64,000 nucleotides of DNA from Mytilisepta virgata (taxonomy: Eukaryota > Mollusca > Bivalvia > Mytilida > Mytilidae). The stretch is from the NCBI GenBank assembly GCA_028015205.1, contig CM051521.1, forward strand, positions 129,712,614 through 129,776,613. Direction: 5' to 3'. Made by a program: the position numbers and the translations under genes. The first letter of the stretch is position 1; each line of letters begins with the position of its first letter. Of this stretch, positions 39,267 to 51,112 are shown piece after piece. The notes beneath the pieces were generated by a model, which was not told the origin of the DNA, did not search any database, and saw only the letters and a program-made list of their open reading frames with translations.

Positions 39267-39995
39267 ATTAGGCAATTGTTGCTGATAAACCGTCGGATGG
39301 TCAATTAGTAAGGAGTAAATCGGCTTGGCGTATGAATACAAACCAAAGGGTTAAGGGTTAGGGTTAGGGTTAGGGTTAGTGTTACAGTGCATTCTTTGTT
39401 AATTGGGTTAGGGTTAGGGTTAGTGTTAGGAACTACTTTCACCCATTCGAAGTGCGCGTGCGCAACTTCAACCCATTAGTATGTATGTTTGGACTTGCTT
39501 ATATAGTACATGTTTTCTATAATAACACACTAGTGGTATAGCTAATTTGCATAAATAAATTACAAAGGGAGGTAATTATAATGTAAGTCTATGGGAAACT
39601 TCATTTGCAAAAATAAATATTTCTACTGGAGATGCATACCTGAAAGTTTGTTCTAAGGGGTAATCGACCCTTCTGCATCGATTGGCATGATCAGAAAGGT
39701 CGTAGGATAAACCGTTTAAAAGTTACAAGCTATGGAATAAAGCATTAAAAGCGTTTTAATAAGTGTTTTGTTACAACTTTACATGCATATATCTCAGTGT
39801 TGTCTTAATCGATTTTCTAAAGTAGACCAGTTCTGGAAAGCTAAAACTATACTCTATTACGTGGCAAAGACCAGTAGTAATCAGATAGTTAGCAACGATT
39901 TTATATCTGTATGAAAACGGCGAAAAAGCCATTTACCAAAACAAAAGTTTGAAAAATTGACAAAGTCCAACATTTTTAGGTGTTTTTCAACAATG
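39267..39995 (+). repeat. unit C copy C5, 3'-truncated
   Basis: Subfamily 1. It ends TTTTTCAACAATG^GGTTAGGG, two bases from the C2 cut. Flanked by TTAGGG on both sides. Confidence 0.9.
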
Positions 39996-40107
39996 GGTTA
40001 GGGTTAGGGTTAGGGTTAGGGTTAGGGTTAGGGGTTAGGGTTAGGGTTAGGGTTAGGGTTAGGGTTAGGGTTAGGGTTAGGGTTAGGGTTAGGGTTAGGG
40101 TTAGGGT

Positions 40108-40952
40108 ATTAGGCAATTGTTGCTGATAAACCGTCGGATGGTCAATTAGTAAGGAGTAAATCGGTTTGGCGTATGAATACAAACCAAAGGGTTAAGGGTT
40201 AGGGTTAGGGTTAGGGTTAGTGTTACAGTGCATTCTTTGTTAATTGGGTTAGGGTTAGGGTTAGTGTTAGGAACTACTTTCACCCATTCGAAGTGCGCGT
40301 GCGCAACTTCAACCCATTAGTATGTATGTTTGGACTTGCTTATATAGTACATGTTTTCTATAATAACACACTAGTGGTATAGCTAATTTGCATAAATTAA
40401 TTTGCAAAGGGAGGTAATTATAATGTAAGTCTATGGGAAACTTCATTTGCAAAAATAAATATTTCTACTGGAGATGCATACCTGAAAGTTTGTTCTAAGG
40501 GGTAATCGACCCTTCTGCATCGATTGGCATGATCAGAAAGGTCGTAGGATAAACCGTTTAAAAGTTACAAGCTATGGAATAAAGCATTAAAAGCGTTTTA
40601 ATAAGTGTTTTGTTACAACTTTACATGCATATATCTCAGTGTTGTCTTAATCGATTTTCTAAAGTAGACCAGTTCTGGAAAGCTAAAACTATACTCTATT
40701 ACGTGGCAAAGACCAGTAGTAATCAGATAGTTAGCAACGATTTTATATCTGTATGAAAACGGCGAAAAAGCCATTTACCAAAACAAAAGTTTGAAAAATT
40801 GACAAAGTCCAACATTTTTAGGTGTTTTTCAACAATGTTTTTTTATTTTGCATTTTGGATGTTTTTGAGTGTTTTTGAACATATTTGTAGGACCCATTTT
40901 TTTTTTCATTTTTCGATCAAAGTATGAAGTTGGACTTGAAAAATTGTCAAAG
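40108..40952 (+). repeat. unit C copy C6, 3'-truncated
   Basis: Subfamily 1 with private changes (AATTAATTTGCAAAGGG, CAATGTTTTTTTATTTTGC). It ends AAATTGTCAAAG^TTAGGG. It is the last copy before the first long telomeric tract. Confidence 0.9.
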
Positions 40953-41543
40953 TTAGGGTTAGGGTTAGGGTTAGGGTTAGGGTTAGGGTTAGGGTTAGGG
41001 TTAGGGTTAGGGTTAGGTTAGGGTTAGGGTTAGGGTTAGGGTTAGGGTTAGGGTTAGGGTTAGGGTTAGGGTTAGGGTTAGGGTTAGGGTTAGGGTTAGG
41101 GTTAGGTTAGGGTTAGGTTAGGGTTAGGGTTAGGGTTAGGGTTAGGGTTAGGGTTAGGGTTAGGGTTAGGGTTAGGGTTAGGGTTAGGGTTAGGGTTAGG
41201 GTTAGGGTTAGGGTTAGGGTTAGGGTTAGGGTTAGGGTTAGGGTTAGGGTTAGGGGTTAGGGTTAGGGTTAGGGTTAGGGTTAGGGTTAGGGGTTAGGGT
41301 TAGGGTTAGGGTTAGGGTTAGGGTTAGGGTTAGGGTTAGGGTTAGGGTTAGGGTTAGGGTTAGGGTTAGGGTTAGGGTTAGGGTTAGGGTTAGGGTTAGG
41401 GGTTAGGGTTAGGGTTAGGGGTTAGGGTTAGGGTTAGGGGTTAGGGTTAGGGTTAGGGTTAGGGTTAGGTTAGGGTTAGGGTTAGGGTTAGGGGTTAGGG
41501 TTAGGGTTAGGGTTAGGGTTAGGGTTAGGGTTAGGGTTAGGGT
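40953..41543 (+). repeat. long interstitial telomeric tract T1, 591 bp
   Basis: TTAGGG repeats with variants TTAGG (for example about 41013, 41104 and 41116) and TTAGGGG (about 41250 onward). It is the most variant-rich of the long tracts. All repeats are on the plus strand. Confidence 0.95.
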
Positions 41544-42313
41544 ATTAGGCAATTGTGGCTGATAAACCGTCGGATGATCAATTAGTTAGGAGTAAATCGG
41601 CTTGGCGTATGAATACAAACCAAAGGGTTAAGGGTTAGGGTTAGGGTTAGGGTTAGTGTTGCAGTGCATTCTTTGTTAATTGGGTTAGGGTTAGGGTTAG
41701 TGTTAGGAACTACTTTCACCCATTCGAAGTGCGCGTGCGCAACTTCAACCCATTAGTATGTATGTTTGGACTTGCTTATATGTAACATGTTTTCTATAAT
41801 AACACACTAGTGGTATAGCTAATTTGCATAAATAAATTACAAAAGGGAGGTAATTATAATGTAAGTCTATGGGAAACTTCATTTGCAAAAATAAATATTT
41901 CTACTGGAGATGCATACCTGAAAGTTTGTTCTAAGGGGTAATCGACCCTTCTGCATCGATTGGCATGATCAGAAAGGTCGTAGGATAAACCGTTTAAAAG
42001 TTACAAGCTATGGAATAAAGCATTAAAAGCGTTTTAATAAGTGTTTTGTTACAACTTTACATGCATATATCTCAGTGTTGTCTTAACCGATTTTCTAAAG
42101 TAGACCAGTTCTGGAAAGCTAAAACTATACTCTATTACGTGGCAAAGACCAGTAGTAATCAGATAGTTAGCAACGATTTTATATCTGTATGAAAACGGCG
42201 AAAAAGCCATTTACCAAAACAAAAGTTTGAAAAATTGACAAAGTCCAACATTTTTAGGTGTTTTTCAACAATGTGTTATTTTTGCATTTTGGATGTTTTT
42301 GAGTGTTTTTGAA
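41544..42313 (+). repeat. unit C copy C7 (subfamily 2)
   Basis: Starts ATTAGGCAATTGTGGCTGATAAACCGTCGGATGATC. Subfamily-2 markers are GTGGCTG, GATGATCAATTAGTTAGG, GTGTTGCAGTGC, TTATATGTAACATG, TACAAAAGGGAGG and TCTTAACCGATTTT. It ends GTGTTTTTGAA^GTTAGGG, 770 bp. Confidence 0.9.
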
Positions 42314-42420
42314 GTTAGGGTTAGGGTTAGGGTTAGGGTATTAGGCAATTGTTGCTGTTAACCGTCGGATGGTCAATTAGTAAGGAGTAAATCGGCTTGG
42401 CGTATGAATACAAACCAAAG

Positions 42421-43040
42421 GGTTAAGGGTTAGGGTTAGGGTAAGGGTTAGGGTTAGGGTTAGGGTTAGGGTTAGGGTTAGGGTTAGGGTTAGGGTTAGG
42501 GTTAGGGTTAGGGTTAGGGGGTTAGGGTTAGGGTTAGGTTAGGGTTAGGGTTAGGGTTAGGGTTAGGGTTAGGGTTAGGGTTAGGGTTAGGGTTAGGGTT
42601 AGGGTTAGGGTTAGGGTTAGGGTTAGGGTTAGGGTTAGGGTTAGGGTTAGGGTTAGGGTTAGGGTTAGGGTTAGGGTTAGGGTTAGGGTTAGGGTTAGGG
42701 TTAGGGTTAGGGTTAGGGTTAGGGTTAGGGTTAGGGTTAGGGTTAGGGTTAGGGTTAGGGTTAGGGGGTTAGGGGTTAGGGTTAGGGTTAGGGTTAGGGT
42801 TAGGGTTAGGGTTAGGGTTAGGGTTAGGGTTAGGGTTAGGGTTAGGGTTAGGGTTAGGGTTAGGGTTAGGGTTAGGGTTAGGGTTAGGGTTAGGGTTAGG
42901 GTTAGGGTTAGGGTTAGGGTTAGGGTTAGGGGTTAGGGTTAGGGTTAGGGTTAGGGTTAGGGTTAGGGTTAGGGTTAGGGTTAGGGTTAGGGTTAGGGTT
43001 AGGGTTAGGGTTAGGGTAGGGTTAGGGTTAGGGTTAGGGT
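42421..43040 (+). repeat. interstitial telomeric tract T2, 620 bp
   Basis: Includes GGGTAAGGGTTAGGG near the left and TTAGGGGGTTAGGGTTAGGGTTAGGTTAGGG near 42513-42545. It also has a GGGGGTTAGGGG variant near 42765 and TTAGGGTAGGG near 43010. The same variants occur in T4 at equal offsets. Confidence 0.95.
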
Positions 43041-43810
43041 ATTAGGCAATTGTGGCTGATAAACCGTCGGATGATCAATTAGTTAGGAGTAAATCGGCTT
43101 GGCGTATGAATACAAACCAAAGGGTTAAGGGTTAGGGTTAGGGTTAGGGTTAGTGTTGCAGTGCATTCTTTGTTAATTGGGTTAGGGTTAGGGTTAGTGT
43201 TAGGAACTACTTTCACCCATTCGAAGTGCGCGTGCGCAACTTCAACCCATTAGTATGTATGTTTGGACTTGCTTATATGTAACATGTTTTCTATAATAAC
43301 ACACTAGTGGTATAGCTAATTTGCATAAATAAATTACAAAAGGGAGGTAATTATAATGTAAGTCTATGGGAAACTTCATTTGCAAAAATAAATATTTCTA
43401 CTGGAGATGCATACCTGAAAGTTTGTTCTAAGGGGTAATCGACCCTTCTGCATCGATTGGCATGATCAGAAAGGTCGTAGGATAAACCGTTTAAAAGTTA
43501 CAAGCTATGGAATAAAGCATTAAAAGCGTTTTAATAAGTGTTTTGTTACAACTTTACATGCATATATCTCAGTGTTGTCTTAACCGATTTTCTAAAGTAG
43601 ACCAGTTCTGGAAAGCTAAAACTATACTCTATTACGTGGCAAAGACCAGTAGTAATCAGATAGTTAGCAACGATTTTATATCTGTATGAAAACGGCGAAA
43701 AAGCCATTTACCAAAACAAAAGTTTGAAAAATTGACAAAGTCCAACATTTTTAGGTGTTTTTCAACAATGTGTTATTTTTGCATTTTGGATGTTTTTGAG
43801 TGTTTTTGAA
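43041..43810 (+). repeat. unit C copy C8 (subfamily 2)
   Basis: 770 bp, identical as far as I could read to C7, including GTTGCAGTGC and the GTTTTTGAA end. Followed by the stub at 43837-43917. Confidence 0.9.
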
Positions 43811-43917
43811 GTTAGGGTTAGGGTTAGGGTTAGGGTATTAGGCAATTGTTGCTGTTAACCGTCGGATGGTCAATTAGTAAGGAGTAAATCGGCTTGGCGT
43901 ATGAATACAAACCAAAG

Positions 43918-44528
43918 GGTTAAGGGTTAGGGTTAGGGTAAGGGTTAGGGTTAGGGTTAGGGTTAGGGTTAGGGTTAGGGTTAGGGTTAGGGTTAGGGTT
44001 AGGGTTAGGGTTAGGGTTAGGGGGTTAGGGTTAGGGTTAGGTTAGGGTTAGGGTTAGGGTTAGGGTTAGGGTTAGGGTTAGGGTTAGGGTTAGGGTTAGG
44101 GGGTTAGGGTTAGGGTTAGGTTAGGGTTAGGGTTAGGGTTAGGGTTAGGGTTAGGGTTAGGGTTAGGGTTAGGGTTAGGGTTAGGGTTAGGGTTAGGGTT
44201 AGGGTTAGGGTTAGGGTTAGGGTTAGGGTTAGGGTTAGGGTTAGGGTTAGGGTTAGGGTTAGGGTTAGGGTTAGGGTTAGGGTTAGGGTTAGGGTTAGGG
44301 TTAGGGTTAGGGTTAGGGGTTAGGGTTAGGGTTAGGGTTAGGGTTAGGGTTAGGGTTAGGGTTAGGGTTAGGGTTAGGGTTAGGGTTAGGGTTAGGGTTA
44401 GGGTTAGGGTTAGGGTTAGGGTTAGGGTTAGGGTTAGGGTTAGGGTTAGGGTTAGGGTGTTAGGGGTTAGGGTTAGGGTTAGGGTTAGGGTTAGGGTTAG
44501 GGTTAGGGGTTAGGGTTAGGGTTAGGGT
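43918..44528 (+). repeat. interstitial telomeric tract T3, 611 bp
   Basis: Carries the TTAGGGGG..TTAGGTTAGGG marker twice (about 44020 and 44099), so a segment of about 79 bp was duplicated inside the tract. A TTAGGGTGTTAGGGG variant near 44455 is shared with T5. Confidence 0.95.
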
Positions 44529-45298
44529 ATTAGGCAATTGTGGCTGATAAACCGTCGGATGATCAATTAGTTAGGAGTAAATCGGCTTGGCGTATGAATA
44601 CAAACCAAAGGGTTAAGGGTTAGGGTTAGGGTTAGGGTTAGTGTTGCAGTGCATTCTTTGTTAATTGGGTTAGGGTTAGGGTTAGTGTTAGGAACTACTT
44701 TCACCCATTCGAAGTGCGCGTGCGCAACTTCAACCCATTAGTATGTATGTTTGGACTTGCTTATATGTAACATGTTTTCTATAATAACACACTAGTGGTA
44801 TAGCTAATTTGCATAAATAAATTACAAAAGGGAGGTAATTATAATGTAAGTCTATGGGAAACTTCATTTGCAAAAATAAATATTTCTACTGGAGATGCAT
44901 ACCTGAAAGTTTGTTCTAAGGGGTAATCGACCCTTCTGCATCGATTGGCATGATCAGAAAGGTCGTAGGATAAACCGTTTAAAAGTTACAAGCTATGGAA
45001 TAAAGCATTAAAAGCGTTTTAATAAGTGTTTTGTTACAACTTTACATGCATATATCTCAGTGTTGTCTTAACCGATTTTCTAAAGTAGACCAGTTCTGGA
45101 AAGCTAAAACTATACTCTATTACGTGGCAAAGACCAGTAGTAATCAGATAGTTAGCAACGATTTTATATCTGTATGAAAACGGCGAAAAAGCCATTTACC
45201 AAAACAAAAGTTTGAAAAATTGACAAAGTCCAACATTTTTAGGTGTTTTTCAACAATGTGTTATTTTTGCATTTTGGATGTTTTTGAGTGTTTTTGAA
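44529..45298 (+). repeat. unit C copy C9 (subfamily 2)
   Basis: 770 bp, same markers as C7. Stub at 45325-45405. Confidence 0.9.
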
Positions 45299-45405
45299 GT
45301 TAGGGTTAGGGTTAGGGTTAGGGTATTAGGCAATTGTTGCTGTTAACCGTCGGATGGTCAATTAGTAAGGAGTAAATCGGCTTGGCGTATGAATACAAAC
45401 CAAAG

Positions 45406-46025
45406 GGTTAAGGGTTAGGGTTAGGGTAAGGGTTAGGGTTAGGGTTAGGGTTAGGGTTAGGGTTAGGGTTAGGGTTAGGGTTAGGGTTAGGGTTAGGGTT
45501 AGGGGGTTAGGGTTAGGGTTAGGTTAGGGTTAGGGTTAGGGTTAGGGTTAGGGTTAGGGTTAGGGTTAGGGTTAGGGTTAGGGTTAGGGTTAGGGTTAGG
45601 GTTAGGGTTAGGGTTAGGGTTAGGGTTAGGGTTAGGGTTAGGGTTAGGGTTAGGGTTAGGGTTAGGGTTAGGGTTAGGGTTAGGGTTAGGGTTAGGGTTA
45701 GGGTTAGGGTTAGGGTTAGGGTTAGGGTTAGGGTTAGGGTTAGGGTTAGGGGGTTAGGGGTTAGGGTTAGGGTTAGGGTTAGGGTTAGGGTTAGGGTTAG
45801 GGTTAGGGTTAGGGTTAGGGTTAGGGTTAGGGTTAGGGTTAGGGTTAGGGTTAGGGTTAGGGTTAGGGTTAGGGTTAGGGTTAGGGTTAGGGTTAGGGTT
45901 AGGGTTAGGGTTAGGGGTTAGGGTTAGGGTTAGGGTTAGGGTTAGGGTTAGGGTTAGGGTTAGGGTTAGGGTTAGGGTTAGGGTTAGGGTTAGGGTTAGG
46001 GTAGGGTTAGGGTTAGGGTTAGGGT
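45406..46025 (+). repeat. interstitial telomeric tract T4, 620 bp
   Basis: Same length and same variant positions as T2 (TTAGGGGG..TTAGG, GGGGGTTAGGGG, TTAGGGTAGGG), so T2 and T4 are copies of each other. Confidence 0.95.
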
Positions 46026-46795
46026 ATTAGGCAATTGTGGCTGATAAACCGTCGGATGATCAATTAGTTAGGAGTAAATCGGCTTGGCGTATGAATACAA
46101 ACCAAAGGGTTAAGGGTTAGGGTTAGGGTTAGGGTTAGTGTTGCAGTGCATTCTTTGTTAATTGGGTTAGGGTTAGGGTTAGTGTTAGGAACTACTTTCA
46201 CCCATTCGAAGTGCGCGTGCGCAACTTCAACCCATTAGTATGTATGTTTGGACTTGCTTATATGTAACATGTTTTCTATAATAACACACTAGTGGTATAG
46301 CTAATTTGCATAAATAAATTACAAAAGGGAGGTAATTATAATGTAAGTCTATGGGAAACTTCATTTGCAAAAATAAATATTTCTACTGGAGATGCATACC
46401 TGAAAGTTTGTTCTAAGGGGTAATCGACCCTTCTGCATCGATTGGCATGATCAGAAAGGTCGTAGGATAAACCGTTTAAAAGTTACAAGCTATGGAATAA
46501 AGCATTAAAAGCGTTTTAATAAGTGTTTTGTTACAACTTTACATGCATATATCTCAGTGTTGTCTTAACCGATTTTCTAAAGTAGACCAGTTCTGGAAAG
46601 CTAAAACTATACTCTATTACGTGGCAAAGACCAGTAGTAATCAGATAGTTAGCAACGATTTTATATCTGTATGAAAACGGCGAAAAAGCCATTTACCAAA
46701 ACAAAAGTTTGAAAAATTGACAAAGTCCAACATTTTTAGGTGTTTTTCAACAATGTGTTATTTTTGCATTTTGGATGTTTTTGAGTGTTTTTGAA
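46026..46795 (+). repeat. unit C copy C10 (subfamily 2)
   Basis: 770 bp, same markers as C7. Stub at 46822-46902. Confidence 0.9.
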
Positions 46796-46902
46796 GTTAG
46801 GGTTAGGGTTAGGGTTAGGGTATTAGGCAATTGTTGCTGTTAACCGTCGGATGGTCAATTAGTAAGGAGTAAATCGGCTTGGCGTATGAATACAAACCAA
46901 AG

Positions 46903-47484
46903 GGTTAAGGGTTAGGGTTAGGGTAAGGGTTAGGGTTAGGGTTAGGGTTAGGGTTAGGGTTAGGGTTAGGGTTAGGGTTAGGGTTAGGGTTAGGGTTAGG
47001 GTTAGGGGGTTAGGGTTAGGGTTAGGTTAGGGTTAGGGTTAGGGTTAGGGTTAGGGTTAGGGTTAGGGTTAGGGTTAGGGTTAGGGGGTTAGGGTTAGGG
47101 TTAGGGTTAGGGTTAGGGTTAGGGTTAGGGTTAGGGTTAGGGTTAGGGTTAGGGTTAGGGTTAGGGTTAGGGTTAGGGTTAGGGTTAGGGTTAGGGTTAG
47201 GGTTAGGGTTAGGGTTAGGGTTAGGGTTAGGGTTAGGGTTAGGGTTAGGGTTAGGGTTAGGGTTAGGGTTAGGGTTAGGGTTAGGGGTTAGGGTTAGGGT
47301 TAGGGTTAGGGTTAGGGTTAGGGTTAGGGTTAGGGTTAGGGTTAGGGTTAGGGTTAGGGTTAGGGTTAGGGTTAGGGTTAGGGTTAGGGTTAGGGTTAGG
47401 GTTAGGGTTAGGGTGTTAGGGGTTAGGGTTAGGGTTAGGGTTAGGGTTAGGGTTAGGGTTAGGGGTTAGGGTTAGGGTTAGGGT
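46903..47484 (+). repeat. interstitial telomeric tract T5, 582 bp
   Basis: Shares TTAGGGTGTTAGGGG (about 47410) and the TTAGGGGG marker with T3. The units therefore alternate in type: T2 and T4 form one variant type, T3 and T5 the other. Confidence 0.95.
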
Positions 47485-48254
47485 ATTAGGCAATTGTGGC
47501 TGATAAACCGTCGGATGATCAATTAGTTAGGAGTAAATCGGCTTGGCGTATGAATACAAACCAAAGGGTTAAGGGTTAGGGTTAGGGTTAGGGTTAGTGT
47601 TGCAGTGCATTCTTTGTTAATTGGGTTAGGGTTAGGGTTAGTGTTAGGAACTACTTTCACCCATTCGAAGTGCGCGTGCGCAACTTCAACCCATTAGTAT
47701 GTATGTTTGGACTTGCTTATATGTAACATGTTTTCTATAATAACACACTAGTGGTATAGCTAATTTGCATAAATAAATTACAAAAGGGAGGTAATTATAA
47801 TGTAAGTCTATGGGAAACTTCATTTGCAAAAATAAATATTTCTACTGGAGATGCATACCTGAAAGTTTGTTCTAAGGGGTAATCGACCCTTCTGCATCGA
47901 TTGGCATGATCAGAAAGGTCGTAGGATAAACCGTTTAAAAGTTACAAGCTATGGAATAAAGCATTAAAAGCGTTTTAATAAGTGTTTTGTTACAACTTTA
48001 CATGCATATATCTCAGTGTTGTCTTAACCGATTTTCTAAAGTAGACCAGTTCTGGAAAGCTAAAACTATACTCTATTACGTGGCAAAGACCAGTAGTAAT
48101 CAGATAGTTAGCAACGATTTTATATCTGTATGAAAACGGCGAAAAAGCCATTTACCAAAACAAAAGTTTGAAAAATTGACAAAGTCCAACATTTTTAGGT
48201 GTTTTTCAACAATGTGTTATTTTTGCATTTTGGATGTTTTTGAGTGTTTTTGAA
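47485..48254 (+). repeat. unit C copy C11 (subfamily 2)
   Basis: 770 bp, the last subfamily-2 copy of array I. Stub at 48281-48361. Confidence 0.9.
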
Positions 48255-48361
48255 GTTAGGGTTAGGGTTAGGGTTAGGGTATTAGGCAATTGTTGCTGTT
48301 AACCGTCGGATGGTCAATTAGTAAGGAGTAAATCGGCTTGGCGTATGAATACAAACCAAAG

Positions 48362-49578
48362 GGTTAAGGGTTAGGGTTAGGGTAAGGGTTAGGGTTAGGG
48401 TTAGGGTTAGGGTTAGGGTTAGGGTTAGGGTTAGGGTTAGGGTTAGGGTTAGGGTTAGGGGGTTAGGGTTAGGGTTAGGTTAGGGTTAGGGTTAGGGTTA
48501 GGGTTAGGGTTAGGGTTAGGGTTAGGGTTAGGGTTAGGGTTAGGGTTAGGGTTAGGGTTAGGGTTAGGGTTAGGGTTAGGGTTAGGGTTAGGGTTAGGGT
48601 TAGGGTTAGGGTTAGGGTTAGGGTTAGGGTTAGGGTTAGGGTTAGGGTTAGGGTTAGGGTTAGGGTTAGGGTTAGGGTTAGGGTTAGGGTTAGGGTTAGG
48701 GTTAGGGTTAGGGTTAGGGTTAGGGTTAGGGTTAGGGTTAGGGTTAGGGTTAGGGTTAGGGTTAGGGTTAGGGTTAGGGTTAGGGTTAGGGTTAGGGTTA
48801 GGGTTAGGGTTAGGGTTAGGGTTAGGGTTAGGGTTAGGGTTAGGGTTAGGGTTAGGGTTAGGGTTAGGGTTAGGGTTAGGGTTAGGGTTAGGGTTAGGGT
48901 TAGGGTTAGGGTTAGGGTTAGGGTTAGGGTTAGGGTTAGGGTTAGGGTTAGGGTTAGGGTTAGGGTTAGGGTTAGGGTTAGGGTTAGGGTTAGGGTTAGG
49001 GTTAGGGTTAGGGTTAGGGTTAGGGTTAGGGTTAGGGTTAGGGTTAGGGTTAGGGTTAGGGTTAGGGTTAGGGTTAGGGTTAGGGTTAGGGTTAGGGTTA
49101 GGGTTAGGGTTAGGGTTAGGGTTAGGGTTAGGGTTAGGGTTAGGGTTAGGGTTAGGGTTAGGGTTAGGGTTAGGGTTAGGGTTAGGGTTAGGGTTAGGGT
49201 TAGGGTTAGGGTTAGGGTTAGGGTTAGGGTTAGGGTTAGGGTTAGGGTTAGGGTTAGGGTTAGGGTTAGGGTTAGGGTTAGGGTTAGGGTTAGGGTTAGG
49301 GTTAGGGTTAGGGTTAGGGTTAGGGTTAGGGTTAGGGTTAGGGTTAGGGTTAGGGTTAGGGTTAGGGTTAGGGTTAGGGTTAGGGTTAGGGTTAGGGTTA
49401 GGGTTAGGGTTAGGGTTAGGGTTAGGGTTAGGGTTAGGGTTAGGGTTAGGGTTAGGGTTAGGGTTAGGGTTAGGGTTAGGGTTAGGGTTAGGGTTAGGGT
49501 TAGGGTTAGGGTTAGGGTTAGGGTTAGGGTTAGGGTTAGGGTTAGGGTTAGGGTTAGGGTTAGGGTTAGGGTTAGGGT
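48362..49578 (+). repeat. longest interstitial telomeric tract T6, 1.2 kb
   Basis: After the TTAGGGGG..TTAGG marker near 48461-48482, the remaining roughly 1.1 kb (48483-49578) reads as uninterrupted TTAGGG with no variant that I can see. That is far purer than any other tract away from the window's end. Confidence 0.95.
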
Positions 49579-50432
49579 ATTAGGCAATTGTTGCTGATAA
49601 ACCGTCGGATGGTCAATTAGTAAGGAGTAAATCGGCTTGGCGTATGAATACAAACCAAAGGGTTAAGGGTTAGGGTTAGGGTTAGGGTTAGTGTTACAGT
49701 GCATTCTTTGTTAATTGGGTTAGGGTTAGGGTTAGTGTTAGGAACTACTTTCACCCATTCGAAGTGCGCGTGCGCAACTTCAACCCATTAGTATGTATGT
49801 TTGGACTTGCTTATATAGTACATGTTTTCTATAATAACACACTAGTGGTATAGCTAATTTGCATAAATAAATTACAAAGGGAGGTAATTATAATGTAAGT
49901 CTATGGGAAACTTCATTTGCAAAAATAAATATTTCTACTGGAGATGCATACCTGAAAGTTTGTTCTAAGGGGTAATCGACCCTTCTGCATCGATTGGCAT
50001 GATCAGAAAGGTCGTAGGATAAACCGTTTAAAAGTTACAAGCTATGGAATAAAGCATTAAAAGCGTTTTAATAAGTGTTTTGTTACAACTTTACATGCAT
50101 ATATCTCAGTGTTGTCTTAATCGATTTTCTAAAGTAGACCAGTTCTGGAAAGCTAAAACTATACTCTATTACGTGGCAAAGACCAGTAGTAATCAGATAG
50201 TTAGCAACGATTTTATATCTGTATGAAAACGGCGAAAAAGCCATTTACCAAAACAAAAGTTTGAAAAATTGACAAAGTCCAACATTTTTAGGTGTTTTTC
50301 AACAATGTGTTATTTTTGCATTTTGGATGTTTTTGAGTGTTTTTGAACATATTTGTAGGACCCATTTTTTTTTCATTTTTCGATCAAAGTATGAAGTTGG
50401 ACTTGAAAAATTGTCAAAGTCATTTTTCATCA
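49579..50432 (+). repeat. unit C copy C12 (subfamily 1, full)
   Basis: Returns to subfamily-1 markers (GTTGCTGATAAACC, TATAGTACATG, TCTTAATCG). It continues into a short D array (50433-50483) cut at GAGTCAAAA^GGGTTAGGG. Confidence 0.9.
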
Positions 50433-50483
50433 AAAGTGCCATTTTGAGTCAAAAGTGTCATTTTAAGTCATTTTGAGTCAAAA

Positions 50484-51001
50484 GGGTTAGGGTTAGGGTT
50501 AGGGTTAGGGTTAGGGTATTAGGCAATTGTTGCTGATAAACCGTCGGATGGTCAATTAGTAAGGAGTAAATCGGCTTGGCGTATGAATACAAACCAAAGG
50601 GTTAGGGTTAGGGTTAGGGTATTAGGCAATTGTTGCTGATAAACCGTCGGATGGTCAATTAGTAAGGAGTAAATCGGCTTGGCGTATGAATACAAACCAA
50701 AGGGTTAAGGGTTAGGGTTAGGGTTAGGGTTAGTGTTACAGTGCATTCTTTGTTAATTGGGTTAGGGTTAGGGTTAGTGTTAGGAACTACTTTCACCCAT
50801 TCGAAGTGCGCGTGCGCAACTTCAACCCATTAGTATGTATGTTTGGACTTGCTTATATAGTACATGTTTTCTATAATAACACACTAGTTAGGGTTAGGGT
50901 TAGGGTTAGGGTTAGGGTTAGGGTTAGGGTAGGGTTAGGGTTAGGGTTAGGGTTAGGGTTAGGGTTAGGGTTAGGGGTTAGGGTTAGGGTTAGGGTTAGG
51001 G

Positions 51002-51042
<41 letters not shown>

Positions 51043-51112
51043 GGTATTAGGCAATTGTTGCTGATAGGGTTAGGGTTAGGGTTAGGGTTAGGGTTAGGGT
51101 TAGGGTTAGGGT
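50484..51112 (+). repeat. scrambled zone of C fragments and TTAGGG
   Basis: Stub 50518-50599; C13 at 50621-50887 cut at ACACTAG^TTAGGG; TTAGGG 50888-51045 with GTAGGG, TTAGGGG and GTTTAGGG variants; a 21-bp stub at 51046-51066 cut at GCTGATA^GGG; then TTAGGG to 51112. Every fragment is a 5' part of unit C in the same orientation. Confidence 0.9.

Larger units (their letters stand above)
41544..49578 (+). repeat. higher-order array I: five units of [C 770 bp, 26-bp TTAGGG, 81-bp C stub, long TTAGGG]
   Basis: Unit starts at 41544, 43041, 44529, 46026 and 47485 (spacing 1497, 1488, 1497 and 1459 bp). C blocks are 770 bp in every unit. Stubs are at 42340-42420, 43837-43917, 45325-45405, 46822-46902 and 48281-48361, each 81 bp. 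Long tracts are 620, 611, 620, 582 and 1217 bp. The variants GTAAGGG (just after the stub) and TTAGGGGG followed by TTAGG recur at matching places in every tract. Confidence 0.95.

Noticed and set aside
48475..49653. 392-codon minus-strand frame of Leu-Thr repeats, and similar LT/PN frames at 55610-56251, 57478-57801, 58697-59350, 60246-60497 and 63365-63661
   Set aside because: These are translations of CCCTAA repeats. Their starts are TTG inside unit C, not ATG, and no codon-level structure exists. They are not genes.
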